Source: an uncultured Rikenella sp. (lineage in GTDB: Bacteria; Bacteroidota; Bacteroidia; Bacteroidales; Rikenellaceae). Taken from it: a stretch of DNA of 26,596 nt. The notes beneath the pieces are model-generated. The model searched no databases, was not told the DNA's origin, and saw nothing but the letters and a program-made list of their open reading frames with translations. A program made the position numbers and the translations under genes. The stretch lies in the NCBI RefSeq assembly GCF_910577125.1, contig NZ_CAJTMN010000022.1, positions 1 to 26,596 on the forward strand, in the 5' to 3' direction. Of this stretch, positions 23,101 to 26,596 are shown one piece after another. Every line of letters starts with the position of its first letter. Position 1 is the first letter of the stretch.

Positions 23101-23122
23101 CACTTTTTGAGTTTCTTTCCGT

Positions 23123-23308
23123 TTATTCCGAGAGGCAACGCAACTGAAGACCGTGGCCGCGGTAATAGGCGTAGTGAGGAAAGAGATATTGAGGATTGAA
23201 ACTTAAATGTAAACTATAGATGTCGCTGGCTCCGGATGCCCAGCTGTGCCCGTTGCTGCCGCCGCCGGTCAGCCTGCCATTGGCTCTGTCGCGGTAGCCC
23301 GGGGCGGG
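23123..23308 (-). repeat. Cassette F: start-less C-terminal FISUMP/C-type-lectin-like coding segment
   Basis: 61 codons plus TAA: PAPGYRDRANGRLTGGGSNG, then HSWASGAS, ending RGHGLQLRCLSE. It begins one base after the stop of murF-alr, on the same strand but in another frame. A ribosomal slip at that stop could in principle fuse it to the racemase. There is no repeat block on its other side; only 55 bp separate it from recF. It shows that the cassette can exist without the larger element. Confidence 0.8.
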
Positions 23309-23309
23309 G

Positions 23310-25721
23310 CTATTCCCGCACGTAAATTCGCTTGATACGCGCCGATATCGACGTGAGGACTTCGTAAGAGATCGTTCCGAGCGTCTGTGCCACCTCGCGG
23401 ATCGTCGGCCGCTCGCCGAAGATAATCACCTCGTCGCCCACCCGGGCCTCCGGCACCCCCGATACGTCGATCATGCAGGTGTCCATGCAGATATTCCCGA
23501 TCGTCGGACACAACACGCCCCGGATCGAGACCGACCCAGCGCCCCGTCCCAGCCGGCGATCCATCCCGTCGGCATAGCCGATCGGGATGGTCGCCGTGCG
23601 CATCGGTGCCGTCACCACCCCGCGCCGGTTGTAGCCTACCGTCTCTCCCGCCGCGAGCTCCTTGATCTGAACGATCTGGGTCTTGAGCGTCGCCGCCACC
23701 TGCAGCGCCGGGTCGTCGATGCCGTAGAGCCCCACGCCGAGCCGCACCATGTCGAAATGGGCTTCCGGAAAGCGGGCGATTCCCGCGCTGTTGCAGATGT
23801 GGCGTAGGATCGAACGGTCGCCGAGCGATTCGATAATCGTCGAGCTCATCTCGTCGAAGCGGCGGATCTGCCGTCTGGTGAAGTCGTCTTCCGCCGGGTC
23901 TTCCGAGGCGGCGAGGTGCGAAAAGATCGAACGCACGTGCACGGCCTCTTCCTGCCGCAGCACGGCGCACAGTTCGGCGATCTCTTCCGGCACGAATCCC
24001 AGCCGGTGCATGCCGGTGTCCATTTTCAGGTGGATCGGAGCGGCGGATATTCCCCGGCTGCGCACCTCGTCGGCGTAGCCTTTCAGCGAGGCGAACGAGT
24101 AGATTTCCGGTTCGAGGTCGTAGTCGGCCATCACGGCGAAGCTCCCCGGATCGGAATTGAGCACCACGATCGGCAGGTGGATGCTCGCATCGCGCAGGGC
24201 GATCCCCTCGTCCGCAAAGGCGACCGCCAGATAGTCCACCCCCTCGTGCCGCAGCATCGTGGCGATTTCGGCCGACCCGGTTCCGTACGAGTAAGCCTTG
24301 ACCATCGCCATCAGCCGCGTCCCGGGCCGGAGCATGGCGCGGAAGTGGGCCAGATTGGCCGACAGGGCGTTGAGGTTCACCTCCAAGGTGGTCGTGTGCG
24401 TCCGTTTTTCCAGCAGCCGCGAGATCCGTTCGAAGCCGAACGCCCGGCCACCCTTGACCAGAATGGCGCTCCCGGCGAAACGTTCTTTGTCGGTATGGTG
24501 CAGGAAATCGTCCGTTGTGGCGTGGAAAGAGGTATGTTCTTCTCCCAATCGGGCGATGAAATGCGGGGCGGCGGAGGCGAGGGCCGGCCCGATGCCGACG
24601 AATTCGCTCACCGAATGGTTCCGCACCAGTTCGGCCACATGCCGGTACAGTTCGTCCGGTTTTAAGCCGGCTTGCAGGATGTCGGACAGGATCACGACTT
24701 TGGGGCGTTCGCCGGCCGTCTGGTCGAGATAGTCGAGGGCGACGCCGAGCGAGGTCAGGTCGCTGTTGTAGCTGTCGTTCACCACCAGACTGCCCAGAAT
24801 CCCTTCCCGCAACTCCAGCCGCATGGCGACGGGCTGCAGTTCGGCGAAAGGCTTGTGTGTCAGCCCCATCGCGCGATAGAGCGTATCGACCAGCGCTGCG
24901 TTCCGCATCGAAACGGCGTCCCGGAACGGAAAATCTTTCGAAACCCGTATCTCTTCTAAACTGAGGCGGTCGTTATGCAGTTTTTGTCCGGCGCCTCTTT
25001 TCTCAAGGGTCTCCGGAACGATCGACCCGTCCTGAGGATAGATAACGGTTTCGGCATGTGCGAACAGCCGGAGCTTATCCTCCAGTTTCTGTCGGTCGGA
25101 GGAGAAATTTTCGCCGTGCGCCTCACCGATGTTGGTCAGCAGACCGATCTGCGGCCGGATCATCGCTTCGAGCCGCTCCATCTCGCCGGGTTGCGAGATA
25201 CCGGCCTCGATCACCACCCACCGTTCGTCGCCTTCGATCATCAGCAGCGAGAGCGCCACCCCGAGCTGCGAGTTGTAGCTCCGCGGGCTCCGCAGCAGCC
25301 GGCCGGCCTTTTCGGGCCACAGCTGGGCGATCCACTCCTTGACGACGGTCTTTCCGTTGCTGCCGGTGATGGCGATCACGGTGCCTTTGAATCGGCTGCG
25401 GTGGTCGGCGGCCAGCAGCTGCAAGGCTGCCAGCGGGTCGGTGACCTGTACGAACGAGGCGTCGGGCAACGTTGTGGCCGATTCGTCGGGTATCCGTTCG
25501 ACCAGAAAGGAGCGCACGCCGCGCCGGTAGAGCTCCGGAATATAGCGGTGTCCGTCGTGGTTGGGCCCGGTGAGGGCGACGAACAGGGCGGTGTCGGGTT
25601 GGGCGATGCTGTTGCGGCTGTCGGTGACGATGCGGCAGAAGCGTCGGTCCGTTCCGTGCAGCGATCCGTGCAGTCCGGTGGCTGCGGTGAGTCCGGCGAG
25701 GTGGGAGAGGGTGTAGTCCAT
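23310..25721 (-). CDS. Bifunctional MurF ligase / alanine racemase
   Basis: 803 aa, two peptidoglycan enzymes in one chain. Residues 1 to about 440 resemble MurF, which joins D-Ala-D-Ala to the UDP-MurNAc-tripeptide; the ATP site ITGSNGKT is at 118-125, with MurF-type NIGEAHGENF near 197-206 and VNDSYNSD near 314-321. From about 444 an alanine racemase follows, with the PLP lysine K475 (MVKAYSYG) and catalytic Tyr697 in ETVGYNRRG. This fusion is known in Bacteroidetes. The usual GKTTTKE of MurF reads GKTVVKEW here. One chain would make D-alanine and use its dipeptide in the same pathway. Confidence 0.95.
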   Translation of the reverse strand: MDYTLSHLAGLTAATGLHGSLHGTDRRFCRIVTDSRNSIAQPDTALFVALTGPNHDGHRYIPELYRRGVRSFLVERIPDESATTLPDASFVQVTDPLAALQLLAADHRSRFKGTVIAITGSNGKTVVKEWIAQLWPEKAGRLLRSPRSYNSQLGVALSLLMIEGDERWVVIEAGISQPGEMERLEAMIRPQIGLLTNIGEAHGENFSSDRQKLEDKLRLFAHAETVIYPQDGSIVPETLEKRGAGQKLHNDRLSLEEIRVSKDFPFRDAVSMRNAALVDTLYRAMGLTHKPFAELQPVAMRLELREGILGSLVVNDSYNSDLTSLGVALDYLDQTAGERPKVVILSDILQAGLKPDELYRHVAELVRNHSVSEFVGIGPALASAAPHFIARLGEEHTSFHATTDDFLHHTDKERFAGSAILVKGGRAFGFERISRLLEKRTHTTTLEVNLNALSANLAHFRAMLRPGTRLMAMVKAYSYGTGSAEIATMLRHEGVDYLAVAFADEGIALRDASIHLPIVVLNSDPGSFAVMADYDLEPEIYSFASLKGYADEVRSRGISAAPIHLKMDTGMHRLGFVPEEIAELCAVLRQEEAVHVRSIFSHLAASEDPAEDDFTRRQIRRFDEMSSTIIESLGDRSILRHICNSAGIARFPEAHFDMVRLGVGLYGIDDPALQVAATLKTQIVQIKELAAGETVGYNRRGVVTAPMRTATIPIGYADGMDRRLGRGAGSVSIRGVLCPTIGNICMDTCMIDVSGVPEARVGDEVIIFGERPTIREVAQTLGTISYEVLTSISARIKRIYVRE

Positions 25722-25763
25722 AGTGCGGAAGTGAGAGGGCCGAAGCGGTCTGCAACGGCTTCA

Positions 25764-25771
25764 CAAAAGTA
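25764..25771 (-). promoter_or_regulatory. Possible -7 box for murF-alr
   Basis: Minus strand TACTTTTG fits TAnnTTTG, 42 bp before the ATG at 25721 and inside the 90-bp gap after the methyltransferase gene. No clear -33 box. Confidence 0.45.
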
Positions 25772-25811
25772 GGGTTTTGCGGAGAAATCCGGTTGAAAAA
25801 ATGTCGCTGTT

Positions 25812-26354
25812 TCAGCGGCACCCGAACCGGCGGAAAAACTCCCACAGGACGATTCCGCCGCTCACGGCCACGTTCAGCGAATGCTTGGTGCCGACCTGCG
25901 GAATCTCCAGCGCGCCGTCGCACAGATCGACCACCTCCTGGCCGACGCCCTCCACTTCGTTGCCGAAAACGATGGCGAACCGTTCCTCTCCGGGCTGCTC
26001 TGCGGGTTCCCAGCTCGACAGTTGGGTCGCCCCGCGCACCTGCTCTGCGGCGAGTACCGTATAACCTTCGGCGCGCAGCTGCCGCACGGCTTCGGCGCTG
26101 TTCGCGGCGTACTCCCAGGCGACGGTCAGCTCGGCGCCCAACGCGCTCTTGTGTATCTCGCGCGAGGGGGGCTGGGCGGTGATGCCGCACAGCACGATCC
26201 GCTCGATGCCGAAGGCGTCGCCTGTCCGGAAAAAGGCGCCTACATTGGCGGCGCTCCGAACGTTGTCGAGCACGACGGTGACGGACATCTTGGGCTGCCG
26301 GGCGAAGGCGGCGGGGTCGGGACGACCCAATTCTTCATTTCTCAACTTCTCCAT
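25812..26354 (-). CDS. SpoU/TrmH-family RNA methyltransferase
   Basis: 180 aa. It has the SPOUT trefoil-knot motifs: motif 1 VVLDNVRSAANVGAFFRTGDAFGI (about 27-50), motif 2 FAIVFGNEVEGV (126-137) and motif 3 LEIPQVGTKHSLNVAVSGGIVLWEF (149-173), which hold S-adenosylmethionine. Members methylate ribose 2'-O in tRNA or rRNA; without the extra N-terminal RNA-binding domain of RlmB-type proteins the target cannot be told. It lies upstream of murF-alr on the same strand. Beyond it is repeat DNA. Confidence 0.93.
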   Translation of the reverse strand: MEKLRNEELGRPDPAAFARQPKMSVTVVLDNVRSAANVGAFFRTGDAFGIERIVLCGITAQPPSREIHKSALGAELTVAWEYAANSAEAVRQLRAEGYTVLAAEQVRGATQLSSWEPAEQPGEERFAIVFGNEVEGVGQEVVDLCDGALEIPQVGTKHSLNVAVSGGIVLWEFFRRFGCR

Positions 26355-26415
26355 TTAAACTCTCTATTTAAAACCGATTGATTCTCTGTGCTTTGTCTTT
26401 GAACCGGACGGAACC

Positions 26416-26596
26416 GTACCTTTCTTGAAAGAAAGGTACCCAAAGAACTTTCAGTTAGCTACGCTCTACCTTAGGCTCCGCAGTCCTCAATCTTCGAGAT
26501 TACTTTTGGGTCGGGGTTGTAGCGCGCAATAAGGTTAACTCGCATTAAGCGCGCTACAACTCCCGGCCCAAAGAAAGTCCGGGAGTTGGGCCGCCG
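26416..26596. repeat. Inverted end of another composite repeat element (continues outside window)
   Basis: A hairpin at 26416-26439 (GTACCTTTCTT with its complement) precedes the inverted 26-bp end motif at 26456-26481. Next comes a 12-bp stem GTTGTAGCGCGC (26516-26527) with 26549-26560. The order and spacing of hairpin and motif mirror 11951-12016. If complete, a further element, and perhaps a plus-strand cassette, lies beyond the window edge. No gene is visible from 26355 to 26596. Confidence 0.65.
26456..26481 (-). repeat. 26-bp element end motif, inverted copy
   Basis: The reverse complement matches 11951-11976 at 23 of 26 positions; the three differences are clustered in the middle. Confidence 0.8.

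Noticed and set aside
471..23308. A classic diversity-generating retroelement in this window
   Set aside because: No reverse transcriptase, template repeat or accessory gene is present, and the cassettes differ at many non-adenine positions, including silent sites.
26416..26439. Terminator for the gene beyond the window
   Set aside because: The hairpin belongs to the element end motif region and lacks a T-run. Its counterpart at 11993-12016 also sits by the end motif.

Overview
The window looks like a GC-rich member of the Bacteroidales, most likely an Alistipes-like Rikenellaceae chromosome. The evidence is a MurF-alanine racemase fusion, DUF4831, DUF4290, GIN-domain and type B L31 proteins, several Bacteroidetes-type TAnnTTTG promoter boxes, little use of Shine-Dalgarno sites, and high GC. 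No rRNA, tRNA, transposase, integrase, reverse transcriptase or CRISPR array was seen.

Layout. 1-656: repeat block ending in a coding cassette. 662-2140: minus-strand cluster of a small membrane protein, an ECF sigma factor and a multi-pass membrane protein, with overlapping genes. 2248-3564 tilS, divergent from 3668-9513: hydG, a HAD phosphatase, a DUF721/DciA-like protein, a family 2 glycosyltransferase, pepT and galE, ending in a clear terminator. 9950-11895: DUF4831 protein and folP. 13082-13939: GIN-domain exported protein. 14066-14335: ribosomal protein L31 type B. 15668-16543: ferredoxin-nitroreductase fusion, convergent with a DUF4290 gene (16620-17354). 17485-19804: sigma-54 activator-type response regulator overlapping hydF. 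21046-21924: lipoprotein of the endonuclease/exonuclease/phosphatase fold, convergent with recF (21964-23067). 23310-25721: murF-alr. 25812-26354: SpoU/TrmH-type RNA methyltransferase. Most genes are housekeeping. HydG and HydF together imply that the cell matures an [FeFe] hydrogenase, with hydE and hydA elsewhere.

The unusual part is between the genes. Six intergenic places (471-656, 9647-9832, 12863-13048, 15417-15602, 20771-20965, 23123-23308) each hold a start-less cassette, all read on the minus strand. Five are exactly 61 codons plus stop; one is 65 codons and has lost the stop. Each encodes the C-terminal end of a C-type-lectin-like FISUMP (Fibrobacter succinogenes major paralogous) domain, the fold also used by variable proteins of diversity-generating retroelements. 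Both ends are nearly invariant (PAPG at the start, LRCLSE at the end) while the middle is highly variable and mosaic. This looks like a dispersed library of silent variable cassettes, though only inference supports that function.

Four of the cassettes (A, C, D, E) end larger non-coding blocks of about 0.5-1.2 kb. These are built from shared modules and from a family of roughly 75-bp nested hairpins whose stems change sequence while keeping their pairing. The blocks have a recurring 26-bp end motif that also appears inverted at the right edge of the window.
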